Positions 45,251-54,613 of a stretch of 64,000 nt of DNA are shown piece by piece (positions within the stretch are counted from its first letter, which is position 1; each line of letters starts with the position of its first letter). Location: the NCBI RefSeq assembly GCF_014202975.1, contig NZ_JACHHZ010000004.1:496001-560000 (forward strand), in the 5' to 3' direction. The stretch is from Povalibacter uvarum. Lineage in GTDB: Bacteria > Pseudomonadota > Gammaproteobacteria > Steroidobacterales > Steroidobacteraceae. The notes under the pieces are model-generated. The model had not been told where the DNA came from, did not search any database, and was given only the letters and a program-made list of their open reading frames with translations. Made by a program: the position numbers and the translations under genes.

Positions 45251-46080
45251 TGTTCGCTTCTCGCAAACGCAATCGACGCAAGGCCGCCTCGGGCGAGGAA
45301 GCCGGTTGGCTGTCGAAACTCTCGCTCAGTGGATTGCAGCCGCTCTTCACGGAGAGCGCGAGGCACGTGCTCGGCATGTCTGGCGCGATCATCGCGGGGG
45401 TGTTGATTCTGTGGGGTCTGGCGACGGCGCTCGATCGGCCGATCGCTGCCGTCGATGTCGGCGGTCAGTTCCAGCGTGTCGCGCCGATCCAGGTCGAAGA
45501 AGCGGTCACGCCGTTTCGCGGCGCCGGATTTCTGTCAGTCGATCTCGATCGACTGCAGGCATCGCTCGAGAAGATTCCGTGGGTGGATCGTGCACGCGTG
45601 GAGCGGCGCTGGCCGAGTGCCGTGCGCATCACGATCACCGAACACGTTGCCGCCGCACGCTGGGGCGAAGACGGATTGATGAATACGCGCGGTGAGCTCT
45701 TCCTGCGTCACACGCGTCACATTCCGCCCGAGTTGCCGCAGCTCATCGGGCCGGAAGGTACGGAAGAGCAGGTGGCAAAGCTTTATCTCGAGAGCTATCC
45801 GCGGCTGCTCGCGGTGGGAATGCGGCTTGCGAAAGTCGAGCTCGATCCGCGCGGCGCGTGGCGGCTGACGCTCGCGAACGGCGTGCAGGTTCGGCTCGGC
45901 CGGCAGGATGTCGAGCAGCGCCTCGAACGATTCCTGCGCATCGCGAGCCCGCTGGTCGCGACGCGCAGCGGCGAAGTCGAGTACGTCGACCTTCGCTACA
46001 GCAATGGTTTTTCCGTGGGCTGGAATCCTCCGGCCACGCGTATGGCGCACGACGCGCAGGATCTGACGCCCGATGCCTAA
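45250..46080 (+). CDS. ftsQ: Cell division protein FtsQ
   Basis: 276 residues from ATG 45250 (GGAGG 10 nt upstream). A cytoplasmic basic tail (FASRKRNRRKAASG), one membrane segment (LGMSGAIIAGVLILWGLATAL, about 41–61), then a POTRA domain (VGGQFQRVAPIQVEEAVTPF) and the FtsQ domain (SLEKIPWVDRARVERRWPSAVRI). Bitopic scaffold that recruits FtsL and FtsB. 28 nt before ftsA. Confidence 0.95.
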   Translation: MFASRKRNRRKAASGEEAGWLSKLSLSGLQPLFTESARHVLGMSGAIIAGVLILWGLATALDRPIAAVDVGGQFQRVAPIQVEEAVTPFRGAGFLSVDLDRLQASLEKIPWVDRARVERRWPSAVRITITEHVAAARWGEDGLMNTRGELFLRHTRHIPPELPQLIGPEGTEEQVAKLYLESYPRLLAVGMRLAKVELDPRGAWRLTLANGVQVRLGRQDVEQRLERFLRIASPLVATRSGEVEYVDLRYSNGFSVGWNPPATRMAHDAQDLTPDA

Positions 46081-46108
46081 CGCTCTCACGCAACCGGACG
46101 GTCAATAA

Positions 46109-47344
46109 GTGGCTAGAAAGAACGATCGCAATCTGATTGTCGGCCTGGATATCGGCACGTCCAAGGTCGTCGCCATCGTGGGCGAGATGACCCACGACGG
46201 CAAGCTGGAGGTCGTCGGGCTCGGTTCGCACCCTTCGCGCGGCCTGAAGCGCGGCGTCGTCGTCAACATCGAGTCGACCGTGCAGTCGATCCAGCGCGCC
46301 GTCGAAGAGGCGGAGCTCATGGCCGGTTGCGAGATTCACTCGGTATATGCGGGCATCGCGGGCAGTCACGTGCGCAGCCTCAATTCGCACGGCATCGTCG
46401 CCATCCGCAACAAGGAGGTGACGTCGGAGGATGTCGATCGCGTGATCGATGCAGCGCGTGCCGTTGCGATCCCCGCCGACCAGAAGATCCTGCACATCCT
46501 GCCGCAGGAGTTCCTGATCGACAGCCAGGAAGGCATCCGCGAACCGATCGGCATGTCGGGTGTGCGCCTCGAAGCGAAGGTTCACATCGTCACCGGCGCT
46601 GAAAGTGCCGCACAGAACATCGTGAAGTGCGTGCAGCGCTGCGGCCTTGCGGTCGAAGACGTCGTGCTCGAGCAGCTCGCATCGAGCTACGCGGTGCTCG
46701 CTGACGATGAGAAGGAACTCGGAGTGTGTCTCGTGGATATCGGTGGCGGCACGACGGACATCGCGGTGTTCTCGGGCGGCGCGATCCGCCACACCGCCGT
46801 GATTCCGATCGCGGGCGATCAGGTCACGAACGACATCGCCGTCAGTCTGCGCACGCCGACGCATCACGCCGAAGAGATCAAGATGAAGTTCGCCTGCGCG
46901 CTGTCGCAGCTTGCGAACTCGGACGAAACGATCGAGGTGCCGAGTGTGGGCGATCGTCCGCCGCGACGCCTCGCCCGCCAGACGCTCGCGGAAGTCGTCG
47001 AACCGCGCTACGAGGAGCTGTTCGCTCTCGTGCGCGAAGAGCTGCGCCGCTCCGGCTTCGAGGAAGTGATTGCCGCGGGCGTCGTGCTGACGGGCGGCAG
47101 CGCAAAGATGGAAGGCGCCGTCGAGCTCGCCGAAGAGGTGTTCCACATGCCCGTGCGACTGGGCATTCCGCAGCACATCAGCGGCCTCGTGGATGTGGTG
47201 AGTAACCCCATCCACTCGACCGGCGTCGGCTTGCTGCTCTACGGCCGCGAGAACTACATGCGCGGCCGGCGCGAATCGCCGATCAGCGGCAATGCGCGTG
47301 GTGTGTTCGACCGGATGAAGGCTTGGTTTCAAGGCAACTTCTGA
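46109..47344 (+). CDS. ftsA: Cell division protein FtsA
   Basis: 411 residues, GTG start at 46109. Actin-fold ATPase: LIVGLDIGTSKVVAIVGE (phosphate 1), the SHS2-containing 1C insertion (GIAGSHVRSLNSHGIVAI), CLVDIGGGTTDIAVFSGG (phosphate 2), and AAGVVLTGGSAKMEGAVELA (adenosine). The C-terminus ends GVFDRMKAWFQGNF, an amphipathic helix that anchors FtsZ to the membrane. ftsZ follows after about 125 nt. Confidence 0.97.
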   Translation: MARKNDRNLIVGLDIGTSKVVAIVGEMTHDGKLEVVGLGSHPSRGLKRGVVVNIESTVQSIQRAVEEAELMAGCEIHSVYAGIAGSHVRSLNSHGIVAIRNKEVTSEDVDRVIDAARAVAIPADQKILHILPQEFLIDSQEGIREPIGMSGVRLEAKVHIVTGAESAAQNIVKCVQRCGLAVEDVVLEQLASSYAVLADDEKELGVCLVDIGGGTTDIAVFSGGAIRHTAVIPIAGDQVTNDIAVSLRTPTHHAEEIKMKFACALSQLANSDETIEVPSVGDRPPRRLARQTLAEVVEPRYEELFALVREELRRSGFEEVIAAGVVLTGGSAKMEGAVELAEEVFHMPVRLGIPQHISGLVDVVSNPIHSTGVGLLLYGRENYMRGRRESPISGNARGVFDRMKAWFQGNF

Positions 47345-47468
47345 TCGCGCGTTGCGCGCTCGGAAGTTGTCGGTGACGAGGTGAAGGGCGTGATCCGCGG
47401 CCTCTGACCAACGATCACGGTTTATGTCGAAGCTGATAGATGTCTTACCGACATCGAGGGGACTAACG

Positions 47469-48659
47469 ATGTTTGTACTTGCTGATACAGAGAATCAAGG
47501 GGCCGTGATCAAGGTCATCGGCGTGGGCGGTGGCGGCGGCAACGCCGTATCGCACATGATCCAGACCGGGATCGAAGGTGTGGATTTCATCTGCCTCAAC
47601 ACGGATGCTCAGGCGCTGAAGCATTCGAAGGTGAAAGTCGGTCTGCAGATCGGCTGCAATATCACGAAGGGCCTGGGCGCGGGCGCGGATCCGGAAGTCG
47701 GCCGTCAGGCGGCGATGGAAGATCGCGATCGCATCATCGAAATGATCGAAGGCTCTGACATGCTCTTCATCACCGCCGGCATGGGCGGCGGCACTGGCAC
47801 GGGCGCCGCGCCGGTCGTGGCACAGATCGCGAAGGAGCTCGGCATCCTCACGGTTGCCGTCGTTACGCGTCCGTTCGACATGGAAGGCCGCAAGCGCATG
47901 GGTTCGGCGGACCACGGGATCTCGGAATTGAGCCGTCACGTCGACTCGCTCATCACGATTCCGAACCAGAAGCTGCTCACGGTGCTGGGCGGCGACGTCA
48001 CGCTGCTCGATGCCTTCAAGGCAGCGAACCAGGTGCTGCAGGGTGCGGTGCAGGGCATCGCGGAACTCATCACGAAGCCCGGCATGATCAACGTCGACTT
48101 TGCCGACGTGCGCACCGTGATGGCGGAAACGGGTATGGCAATGATGGGCTCGGGCTCGGCTCGTGGTGAGAACCGCGCGCGCGAAGCTGCCGAAGCCGCA
48201 GTCTCCAGCCCGCTCCTCGAGGATGTGAATCTGCACGGCGCTCATGGCCTGCTGATCAACGTCACCGCCGGCATGGACCTGCGCACGAGCGAGTTCAGCG
48301 TCGTCGGCGACACGGTGAAGCAGTACGCCTCGGAAGACGCGAACGTCGTCGTCGGTTGCGTGATCGATCCGGAAATGCGCGAAGAGATTCGCGTGACCGT
48401 CGTCGCGACCGGCATCGGCCGCCCGGTGGCGGAGCAGATGCCGCAGCCGGATGCCCGCAAGATGACAGCGATCCAGGGCGGCCGCGCCGGCCGGGTGCCG
48501 ACGCTCGACGACCTGCACGTGCCGACCTACATCCGCAATCAACGCGATGGCGGCGGTCGGGACATGCACGCTCCTCGTCGCGCAGTGGGCGATGGCCTGA
48601 ACGCGGACGACACGACGATGCTGGATATTCCGGCGTTCTTGCGTCGGCAGGCAGATTGA
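47469..48659 (+). CDS. ftsZ: Cell division GTPase FtsZ
   Basis: 396 residues from ATG 47469, with AGGGG upstream; an earlier in-frame start would add 15 residues not typical of the family. [18 protein letters not shown] at 14–31, tubulin signature GGGTGTG at 106–112, [18 protein letters not shown], and a conserved C-terminal peptide [11 protein letters not shown] that binds FtsA and ZipA. Forms the division ring. Confidence 0.98.
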   Translation: MFVLADTENQGAVIKVIGVGGGGGNAVSHMIQTGIEGVDFICLNTDAQALKHSKVKVGLQIGCNITKGLGAGADPEVGRQAAMEDRDRIIEMIEGSDMLFITAGMGGGTGTGAAPVVAQIAKELGILTVAVVTRPFDMEGRKRMGSADHGISELSRHVDSLITIPNQKLLTVLGGDVTLLDAFKAANQVLQGAVQGIAELITKPGMINVDFADVRTVMAETGMAMMGSGSARGENRAREAAEAAVSSPLLEDVNLHGAHGLLINVTAGMDLRTSEFSVVGDTVKQYASEDANVVVGCVIDPEMREEIRVTVVATGIGRPVAEQMPQPDARKMTAIQGGRAGRVPTLDDLHVPTYIRNQRDGGGRDMHAPRRAVGDGLNADDTTMLDIPAFLRRQAD

Positions 48660-48668
48660 GAAGAAGGG

Positions 48669-48893
48669 GATGGCGGATAGCGGATGGCGGATAGCCAGAC
48701 GCAACCCGCGCCCTTTCGATATCTGATCCGGGTGTGTCCCCGCCCGGAAGCGGTAACGACCGCGCTCGCGCCCCCGACAGGTCAGAGGCTTGTCGGGGCT
48801 GCGGGCCGGTGCTACGGTGCCGCCGGCTTCGTGGACATGGCTCTATTCCAGGGTTTCCTGATCCGCCCCATCCGCCATCCGCTATCCGCCATC
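48669..48893. repeat. Heptad-word inverted repeat, locus F, between ftsZ and lpxC
   Basis: Left arm: GATGGCG, GATAGCG, GATGGCG, GATAGCC, then AGAC (48669–48700). Right arm (48893 back to 48866, reverse complement): GATGGCG, GATAGCG, GATGGCG, GATGGGG. Twenty-four consecutive bases are identical between the arms (GATGGCG... to GAT). The 165-nt centre holds a perfect 8-bp inverted repeat (CCCCGACA at 48772 and TGTCGGGG at 48791) and a possible promoter. The right arm ends 11 nt before the lpxC ATG. Confidence 0.9.
48790..48818 (+). promoter_or_regulatory. Possible lpxC promoter
   Basis: TTGTCG (48790–48795) and TACGGT (48813–48818) with a 17-nt spacer, inside locus F. The match to sigma-70 is moderate. 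If used, the lpxC leader would still include the right repeat arm. Confidence 0.4.
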
Positions 48894-48904
48894 TACTTCC
48901 TCAG

Positions 48905-49819
48905 ATGCATCAAAGAACCCTCAAGAACTCCATTCGCGCCACGGGCGTCGGCCTTCATTCGGGCAAGAAAGTCCTGATGGTCGTGAAGCCTGCGCCGGTG
49001 GATACGGGTGTGGTCTTTCGGCGGACGGATCTCGAGCCGATCGTCGATGTGCCGGCCTATGCCGAGAACGTCGGCGAGACGACGCTGGGCACGACTCTTA
49101 TAAGAGGCCATTCGCGGGTCTCCACGATCGAACACCTGATGTCCGCCTTCGCGGGGCTCGGCATCGACAATGCGTATATCGAACTGTCGGCCGAAGAAGT
49201 GCCGATCATGGACGGCAGCGCGGGACCCTTCGTATTCCTGCTGCAATCCGCGGGCCTGGAAGAACAGGACGCGCCGAAGCGCTTTGCGCGGATCCTGCAG
49301 CCCATCCAGGTGGAAGAGGGCGACAAGTGGGCCCGCTTCACGCCTTACAACGGTTTCAAGGTCAACTTCGAGATCGAGTTCAATCACCCGATCTTCAAGA
49401 AGCGCGACCAGACGGCCACCATGGATTTCTCCAGCACGTCCTTCCTGCGGGAGATCAGCCGGGCCCGTACTTTCGGATTCATGCGCGATCTCGAGTACAT
49501 GCGCTCACGCAACCTGGCGCTCGGCGGCACGATGGAAAACGCGATCGTGCTCGACGACACGCGGATCCTGAACGAGGAAGGGCTGCGCTACGAAGATGAG
49601 TTCGTGAAGCACAAGATCCTCGACGCGATCGGCGATCTGTACCTGCTGGGCCGCAGCATCCTGGGCGAGTTCAGCGGCTTCAAGTCGGGCCATGCCCTGA
49701 ACAACCGGCTGCTGCGAAAACTGATCGCGACACCGGAAGCCTGGGAAGAGGCGACGTTCGAGACGGGGCCGGGACCGATTTCGTACGTGCCGACGGCGTC
49801 GGCGGCCGTCGGGGCATGA
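48905..49819 (+). CDS. lpxC: UDP-3-O-acyl-N-acetylglucosamine deacetylase LpxC
   Basis: 304 residues. Starts [20 protein letters not shown], the family N-terminus. Zinc ligands H77 ([12 protein letters not shown]), H236 and D240 ([15 protein letters not shown]), and the catalytic H263 ([12 protein letters not shown]) are all present. Commits UDP-GlcNAc to lipid A synthesis. There is no Shine-Dalgarno sequence: the 12 nt before the ATG are the edge of a repeat arm and a pyrimidine-rich ACTTCCTCAG, which is odd for an essential and usually tightly regulated gene. Confidence 0.97.
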   Translation: MHQRTLKNSIRATGVGLHSGKKVLMVVKPAPVDTGVVFRRTDLEPIVDVPAYAENVGETTLGTTLIRGHSRVSTIEHLMSAFAGLGIDNAYIELSAEEVPIMDGSAGPFVFLLQSAGLEEQDAPKRFARILQPIQVEEGDKWARFTPYNGFKVNFEIEFNHPIFKKRDQTATMDFSSTSFLREISRARTFGFMRDLEYMRSRNLALGGTMENAIVLDDTRILNEEGLRYEDEFVKHKILDAIGDLYLLGRSILGEFSGFKSGHALNNRLLRKLIATPEAWEEATFETGPGPISYVPTASAAVGA

Positions 49820-49826
49820 CATATAA

Positions 49827-49886
49827 GAAGCCGGTCAGCGGGATGAGCTGGTAGCCGGCTAGCCAGAAGCCGAAAAGAACCTCCCA
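49827..49886. repeat. Heptad-word half element, locus C, after lpxC
   Basis: GTAGCCG, GCTAGCC, AGAAG (about 49851–49869), preceded by AGAAGCCGGTCAGC and GATGAGCTG. It matches the left arm of locus D (both contain AGAAGCCGG and GGCTAGCCAGAA). No right arm is visible; a REP palindrome follows instead. Confidence 0.65.
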
Positions 49887-49889
49887 GCT

Positions 49890-49917
49890 GTCATTCCCGC
49901 GCACGCGGGAATCCATC
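49890..49917. repeat. REP-type palindrome after lpxC
   Basis: ATTCCCGCG-CA-CGCGGGAAT (49893–49912), with flanks GTC and CCATC identical to the copy at 29583–29610. Sits between convergent lpxC and the DUF721 gene and may end both transcripts. Confidence 0.8.
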
Positions 49918-50056
49918 GGTCCGTAAGTCCGGCTCTGGCCGAACGTTAGGCGAAGTCCCCCGCGGCTTTACCCCAGCTAAAGCCTCACTCATCAATCGAG
50001 CCGTCTGGTGCGTTGATTCGTTAACTTTACCTAACTCATCCCGGAAGCTTTCGCGC

Positions 50057-50356
50057 CTAGGGGCTTCCCCGGCCGACCCGGATGCGCACTTTCGTGAACT
50101 GGGTCTCACCCTGAGCACGCAGGGATTCGGCGACCGAGTCCTGGAGGTACCGCATTCGTGAGCCCCACGCCGCCGAGTCCGCGGTGATGACCAGGGTGTC
50201 ATCGCGGTAACTCGCTGAAACTACATGATCTTTCTCCTCGCCGGGCAGCGCCTGGCGCACCCGGGTCGTCAGGTCCTGGGTCTCCTGGGCACGGCGTTCG
50301 AGGTCGGCGAACAGGGCGCCAAGACCCGTTGCGAGGGGCTTCATTCCTTCAGACAT
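50057..50356 (-). CDS. dciA: DUF721 protein, DciA-like
   Basis: 99 residues. The DUF721 core is seen: LFADLERRAQETQDLTTRVRQALP and later ADSAAWGSRMRYLQDSVAESL, followed by FTKVRIRVG. DUF721/DciA proteins load or operate the replicative helicase DnaB in bacteria without DnaC. It is shorter than many DciA proteins. The position between lpxC and an M23 gene, divergent from the latter, is conserved in related Gammaproteobacteria. Symbol assigned by family. Confidence 0.8.
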   Translation of the reverse strand: MSEGMKPLATGLGALFADLERRAQETQDLTTRVRQALPGEEKDHVVSASYRDDTLVITADSAAWGSRMRYLQDSVAESLRAQGETQFTKVRIRVGRGSP

Positions 50357-50390
50357 AAACTGAAAGGCCGTTAATGTGAGCTATAGCCGC

Positions 50391-50420
50391 TTGATCTTTG
50401 CTTTGCGGATTCTGCATATT
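50391..50420 (+). promoter_or_regulatory. Putative promoter of the riboswitch–M23 unit
   Basis: TTGATC (50391–50396) and CATATT (50415–50420) with an 18-nt spacer. The start would fall about 50427, just at the 5' edge of the c-di-GMP aptamer. Confidence 0.5.
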
Positions 50421-50428
50421 CCCCCTGA

Positions 50429-50523
50429 CTGTAAAGGGCAAACCCGCTGAAAGGCGGGGACGCAAAGCCACCGGTCTAAGGGCTGCGCTGGGAGCGGCCA
50501 CGATAGCGGGGTTGCCAGGATGT
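50429..50523 (+). ncRNA. Cyclic-di-GMP-I (GEMM-I) riboswitch
   Basis: Aptamer blocks in order: AAAGGGCAAACC (50433–50444), a stem capped by a GAAA tetraloop, GGGGACGCAAAGCCACCGG (50456–50474, the invariant GGGACGCAAAGCC), TCTAAGGG, a second stem, and the closing GATAGCGGGGTTGCCAGG (50502–50519). These match the GEMM-I consensus very closely, including the tetraloop. The downstream gene is an M23 peptidase 131 nt away. The 3' stretch has a weak hairpin (TTCCC-CAA-GGGAA near 50554–50567), a direct repeat and a T6 run, which could form the expression platform. Whether the ligand turns the gene on or off cannot be read. Confidence 0.93.
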
Positions 50524-50578
50524 ACAACACGAATATTCGGTTTACGTCCGCGCTTCCCCAAGGGAAATTTGCCGTCGC

Positions 50579-50625
50579 TTGTCGCGCCACGACCGTGCTG
50601 CAAGCAGGACGTTTTGTCGCGCCAC
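50579..50625 (+). repeat. 12-nt direct repeat in the riboswitch–M23 leader
   Basis: TTGTCGCGCCAC at 50579–50590 and again at 50614–50625, 35 bp apart, the second followed by ATTTTTTAAGG. Two copies of one strand could compete for a single pairing partner in the expression platform; I did not find that partner. Confidence 0.6.
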
Positions 50626-50653
50626 ATTTTTTAAGGACGCGAGGCATGCTCGA

Positions 50654-51571
50654 ATGAACGTCATCGTCTTTTCACGGCGCCTGGGGCGCGCTCGCCAGAT
50701 CGAGCTCGGCCGCCCGCTCGCCGCGACGGTGACCATCGCGCTCGTCGTCTCCGTTTTCGCCGGCGTCCTCTTCGCCGGTGTCCAGCTCGGTCGCAGCAGC
50801 CTTTTCGAACCCACCACGCAGGTAGCGGAGTGGGGCCGCAAGCTCGAAGATCAGCGGCTGCAGGTCATTGAAACCAAACAGGAACTTCAGAACCGGATGG
50901 ACGCGATCGCAAGTCGCGTCGGCCAGATGAACGCCCACGTGATCCGGCTGGACGCGCTGGGTCGCCGCCTCACCGAGATGGCGAACCTGGACAAGGGCGA
51001 GTTCGACTTCACCAATCCGCCGGCCGTCGGCGGTCCGGAAGGTCTCGTCGAAGGCGCGGTAGCCACGTCGCCTGATATCTCCGCGATGCTCGACAGCCTC
51101 ACCCGTCAGATCAAGGATCGCGAGCAACAGCTCAGCGTTCTCGAAAGCCTCATCTCCACCCGCAACCTGAACCGCCAGATCGTGCCGGGCGGCCGCCCCG
51201 TGATGCAGGGCTGGATCTCCTCCTATTTCGGACAGCGCACGGACCCGTTCAACGGCCGTACCGCGTATCACCGCGGTGTCGATTTCGCCGGCCCGGCGGG
51301 GTCGCAGGTGGTCGCTGTCGCTTCCGGCGTCGTGACCTATTCGAAGGATCGCTTCGGCTACGGCAAGACCGTGGAGATCAACCACGGCAACGGCTACGTC
51401 ACCCGCTATGCGCACAACCAGCGCACCCTCGTGACGCCTGGCGACACTGTTCAGAAGGGCCAGGCCATCGCGCTGATCGGATCGACCGGTCGCTCCACCG
51501 GCCCGCACCTGCACTTCGAAGTGCTCAGGAACGGCCGGGCAGTCGACCCGATGAGCTTCGTCAGGCAGTGA
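50654..51571 (+). CDS. M23 family metallopeptidase (LytM domain), membrane anchored
   Basis: 305 residues. One membrane segment (about 22–43), a helical coiled-coil-like stretch (about 58–172) and a C-terminal LytM/M23 domain. Zinc ligands H206 and D210 (YHRGVDFAGP) and H287 (GPHLHFEV) are present, with H254 (RYAHNQ) as the usual catalytic histidine, so it should be an active endopeptidase on peptidoglycan crosslinks rather than a degenerate EnvC-type activator. It is the only gene behind the c-di-GMP riboswitch, which ties a cell-wall hydrolase to lifestyle signalling. ATG 50654 gives the family N-terminus MNVIVFSRR. Confidence 0.94.
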   Translation: MNVIVFSRRLGRARQIELGRPLAATVTIALVVSVFAGVLFAGVQLGRSSLFEPTTQVAEWGRKLEDQRLQVIETKQELQNRMDAIASRVGQMNAHVIRLDALGRRLTEMANLDKGEFDFTNPPAVGGPEGLVEGAVATSPDISAMLDSLTRQIKDREQQLSVLESLISTRNLNRQIVPGGRPVMQGWISSYFGQRTDPFNGRTAYHRGVDFAGPAGSQVVAVASGVVTYSKDRFGYGKTVEINHGNGYVTRYAHNQRTLVTPGDTVQKGQAIALIGSTGRSTGPHLHFEVLRNGRAVDPMSFVRQ

Positions 51572-51752
51572 CGGAGCGCCCCCAAGGGGCTCCACCCTAG
51601 GCATCGATCCCGCGGCGCCACGCCTTCGTAAGTTACGGAAGATTAAGAATTTCGCGGCACGTCCCGCGTGCTGTCTTTCCCCGCATTCGAACGACGATCC
51701 ACGCGGGAATCTCAGCCGAAAGTCCCTCGTTGACCTTGTTTTCCGGTCCCGC

Positions 51753-51773
51753 GCCTAGAGCCTAGGGCCTAGT
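51753..51773. repeat. Heptad-word run, locus J, upstream of secA
   Basis: GCCTAGA, GCCTAGG, GCCTAGT: three 7-nt words. A single GCCTAGG-type word in inverse (CCTAGGC, around 51596) lies upstream. It ends where the -35 of the secA promoter would be, given a TACAAT at 51791. Confidence 0.65.
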
Positions 51774-51790
51774 GTCGTGCACACGGCGTG

Positions 51791-51796
51791 TACAAT
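51791..51796 (+). promoter_or_regulatory. Possible secA -10 element
   Basis: TACAAT, 41 nt before the secA GTG, preceded by GTG. A 17-nt spacer puts the -35 at 51768–51773, inside the heptad run (CCTAGT), which is not consensus. Confidence 0.35.
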
Positions 51797-51836
51797 CGCG
51801 TCCTTTCTTTTCAGCCCCCTGTCGGAGTTCTCTCAA

Positions 51837-54572
51837 GTGGCGAACTGGCTCAGCCAATTGTTCGGCAGCCGCAATCAGCGGCTCGTCGGTGGATATTCGA
51901 AAGCCGTGAATCGCGCCAATGCCCTGGAGCCGACAATCCAGGCACTGAGCGATGAAGCGCTGAAGGCCAAGACCGCGGAGTTCCGCAAGCGTCTCGAAGA
52001 AGGCCAGACCCTGCAGTCGCTGTTGCCCGAGGCATTCGCGACCGTTCGTGAAGCGGCGCGCCGTACGTTGGGAATGCGGCACTTCGATGTGCAGCTGATC
52101 GGCGGCATGGCACTCAATGACGGCAAGATCGCCGAAATGCGCACCGGCGAAGGCAAGACGCTCGTCGCGACGCTGCCTGCGTATCTCAATGCGCTCCCCG
52201 CAAAGGGTGTTCACGTCGTTACGGTGAACGAATACCTCGCGCAGCGCGATGCCGACTGGATGGCGCCGGTCTACAGGTTCCTTGGTCTTACCGTCGGTGT
52301 GATCAGGAGCGGGCAGACGTCCGACGAGAAGCGCGCTGCCTATGCAGCGGACATCACTTACGGCACCAACAACGAATTCGGCTTCGACTATCTGCGCGAC
52401 AACCTCGCGTTCCGGCTCGAGGATCGCGCCCAGCGGGGTCTCGCGTTCGCGATCGTCGACGAAGTCGACTCGATCCTGATCGACGAAGCCCGCACGCCGT
52501 TGATCATTTCGGGCCCGGCGGAAGAAAGCACCGAACTCTACGTCAGCATCAACAAGCTCGTCCCGAAGCTGAAGCGCCAGGAAAGCGAAGAAGGCGAGGG
52601 CGACTACTGGGCCGACGAAAAGACGCGCCAGGTGCATCTGTCCGACACGGGTCACGAACATGCGGAAGAGCTGATCGCCGAAGCCGGGCTGCTCAATCCA
52701 GACGAGAGTCTCTACGACGCGTCGAACATCCGGCTGATGCATCACCTCAACGCGGCGCTGCGTGCGCACGCGCTCTATCACCGTGACGTCGAATACATCG
52801 TCCGCAACAGCGAAGTCATCATCGTCGACGAGTTCACCGGCCGCACGATGCCGGGACGCCGCTGGTCGGACGGCCTGCATCAGGCGGTGGAAGCGAAGGA
52901 AGGCGTGCGCGTCCGCGAAGAGAACCAGACCGTCGCGTCGATTACGTTCCAGAACTACTTCCGCATGTACGCGAAGCTCTCAGGCATGACCGGTACCGCG
53001 GATACGGAAGCGTTCGAATTCCAGTCGATTTACGGGCTCGAAGTCGTCGTCATCCCCACGCACCGCCCGATGGTCCGCAAGGATCATGCGGACTTCGTGT
53101 ACCTGACGGCGAAGGACAAGTACGACGCGATCATCGAAGACATCCGCGACTGCGTTTCGCGGGGCCAGCCGGCGCTCGTCGGCACGACGTCGATCGAAAC
53201 GTCGGAGTACCTGTCAGGTCTCCTCAAGCAGCATGACATCGCTCACGAAGTGCTGAACGCGAAACAGCACGAGCGTGAAGCGGCCATCGTCGCGCAGGCC
53301 GGCCGTCCCGGCGCGGTGACGATCGCAACCAACATGGCCGGCCGCGGTACGGACATCGTGCTCGGCGGCAAGGCTGAAGCCGATCTCCACGACATCGACC
53401 CAGCCGACAACGCTGCGCGTGAACGCGCCCGCGAGGAGTGGAAGCAGCGTCACGAGCAGGTGCTGGCTGCCGGCGGCCTGCACATCGTCGGCACCGAACG
53501 TCACGAATCGCGCCGTATCGACAATCAGCTCCGCGGCCGTTCAGGTCGTCAGGGTGACGCCGGTTCGAGCCGGTTCTATCTCTCGCTCGAAGACAACCTG
53601 ATGCGCATCTTCGGCGATCCCGAGCGCACCAAGCGCTGGCTGCAGACCGCCGGCATGAAGGAAGGCGAGGTCATCGAAAGCCGCATGCTGTCGCGCCAGA
53701 TCGAGCGTGCTCAGCGCAAGGTCGAGGCGCACAACTTCGACGCCCGTAAAAACCTGCTCGAATACGACGACGTGGCGAACGATCAGCGCAAGGTCATCTA
53801 CCAGCAGCGCACCGAGCTGATGGCTGCGGAAGATGTTGCCGATGCCGTCGCGGGTATCCGCAACGAAGTCGTCAACAGCGTTTCCGAGCGGTTCATGCCC
53901 CAGGGCAGCCCCGAGGAGATGTGGAACATCGACGGGCTCACCGAAGCGTTGCAGCGCGATTTCGGCGTGCCGCTCGACGTGAAGGGCTGGCTGGCGGCGG
54001 ACAACAGTCTCAACGACCAGGATCTGCGCGAGCGCATCGTCAAGACGCTCGATGAGGCCTACGAATCGAAAGTGCAGACGTACGGCGCACCGATCGTGCG
54101 GCACCTCGAGAAGGCCATCATGCTGCAGCAGCTCGACTCGCACTGGCGCGAGCATCTCGCGGCGATGGATTACCTTCGCCAGGGCATTCATCTGCGCAGC
54201 TACGCGCAGAAGAACCCGAAGCAGGAATACAAGCGCGAGGCGTTCGAGCTGTTCTCGACGATGCTCGACCGCATCAAGCACGACACCGTGTCGCTGCTCT
54301 CACGCATGCAGTTGCGCACGCAGGCGGAGATCGATGCCGAAGAGGCTGAGCGTCAACAGCGTCTCGAGCGTGCAATGAAATTCCAGCATGCTGCGCCGGA
54401 GCAGATCACGGCGCCGCCGCCGGCTGAACCCGAGCCGTTGCCCGAAGATCAGCGCGCACCGGTTGCGCAGTTCGTTCGCGAGACGCGCAAAGTGGGCCGT
54501 AACGAAGCCTGCCCGTGCGGATCGGGAAAGAAGTACAAACACTGCCACGGCCAGCTCGCCAGCGAAGGCTGA
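51837..54572 (+). CDS. secA: Preprotein translocase ATPase SecA
   Basis: 911 residues from GTG 51837, with GGAG 10 nt upstream. Walker [12 protein letters not shown] at 101–111, [20 protein letters not shown], the preprotein-binding region, [13 protein letters not shown], and [20 protein letters not shown]. The C-terminal zinc finger [14 protein letters not shown] (C892, C894, C903, H904) that binds SecB is intact. Motor for Sec export. No secM-like gene precedes it. Confidence 0.98.
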   Translation: MANWLSQLFGSRNQRLVGGYSKAVNRANALEPTIQALSDEALKAKTAEFRKRLEEGQTLQSLLPEAFATVREAARRTLGMRHFDVQLIGGMALNDGKIAEMRTGEGKTLVATLPAYLNALPAKGVHVVTVNEYLAQRDADWMAPVYRFLGLTVGVIRSGQTSDEKRAAYAADITYGTNNEFGFDYLRDNLAFRLEDRAQRGLAFAIVDEVDSILIDEARTPLIISGPAEESTELYVSINKLVPKLKRQESEEGEGDYWADEKTRQVHLSDTGHEHAEELIAEAGLLNPDESLYDASNIRLMHHLNAALRAHALYHRDVEYIVRNSEVIIVDEFTGRTMPGRRWSDGLHQAVEAKEGVRVREENQTVASITFQNYFRMYAKLSGMTGTADTEAFEFQSIYGLEVVVIPTHRPMVRKDHADFVYLTAKDKYDAIIEDIRDCVSRGQPALVGTTSIETSEYLSGLLKQHDIAHEVLNAKQHEREAAIVAQAGRPGAVTIATNMAGRGTDIVLGGKAEADLHDIDPADNAARERAREEWKQRHEQVLAAGGLHIVGTERHESRRIDNQLRGRSGRQGDAGSSRFYLSLEDNLMRIFGDPERTKRWLQTAGMKEGEVIESRMLSRQIERAQRKVEAHNFDARKNLLEYDDVANDQRKVIYQQRTELMAAEDVADAVAGIRNEVVNSVSERFMPQGSPEEMWNIDGLTEALQRDFGVPLDVKGWLAADNSLNDQDLRERIVKTLDEAYESKVQTYGAPIVRHLEKAIMLQQLDSHWREHLAAMDYLRQGIHLRSYAQKNPKQEYKREAFELFSTMLDRIKHDTVSLLSRMQLRTQAEIDAEEAERQQRLERAMKFQHAAPEQITAPPPAEPEPLPEDQRAPVAQFVRETRKVGRNEACPCGSGKKYKHCHGQLASEG

Positions 54573-54585
54573 CAAAGAAGAAGGA

Positions 54586-54613
54586 GATGGCGGATAGCGG
54601 ATGGCGGATAGGC
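54586..54613. repeat. Heptad-word run, locus G, between secA and mutT
   Basis: GATGGCG, GATAGCG, GATGGCG, GATAGGC, preceded by GAAGAAGGA. The first 25 nt are identical to the left arm of locus F 6 kb away, including the GAAGAAGG lead. No inverted partner is seen here. Two ATG triplets inside the words (54587 and 54601) lie in different frames. Confidence 0.8.

Noticed and set aside
45743-47332. A 529-codon minus-strand frame opposite ftsA.
   Set aside because: Antisense of a confirmed gene with no start signal or domain.
50646-50657. Three-codon mini-frame ATGCTCGAATGA overlapping the M23 start.
   Set aside because: Too short to support as a leader peptide; the GAGG next to it more probably serves the ATG at 50654.
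51572-51600. GC-rich hairpin after the M23 gene as an intrinsic terminator.
   Set aside because: The stem (GGAG..CCCC with GGGG..CTCC) has a bulge and no T-run follows.
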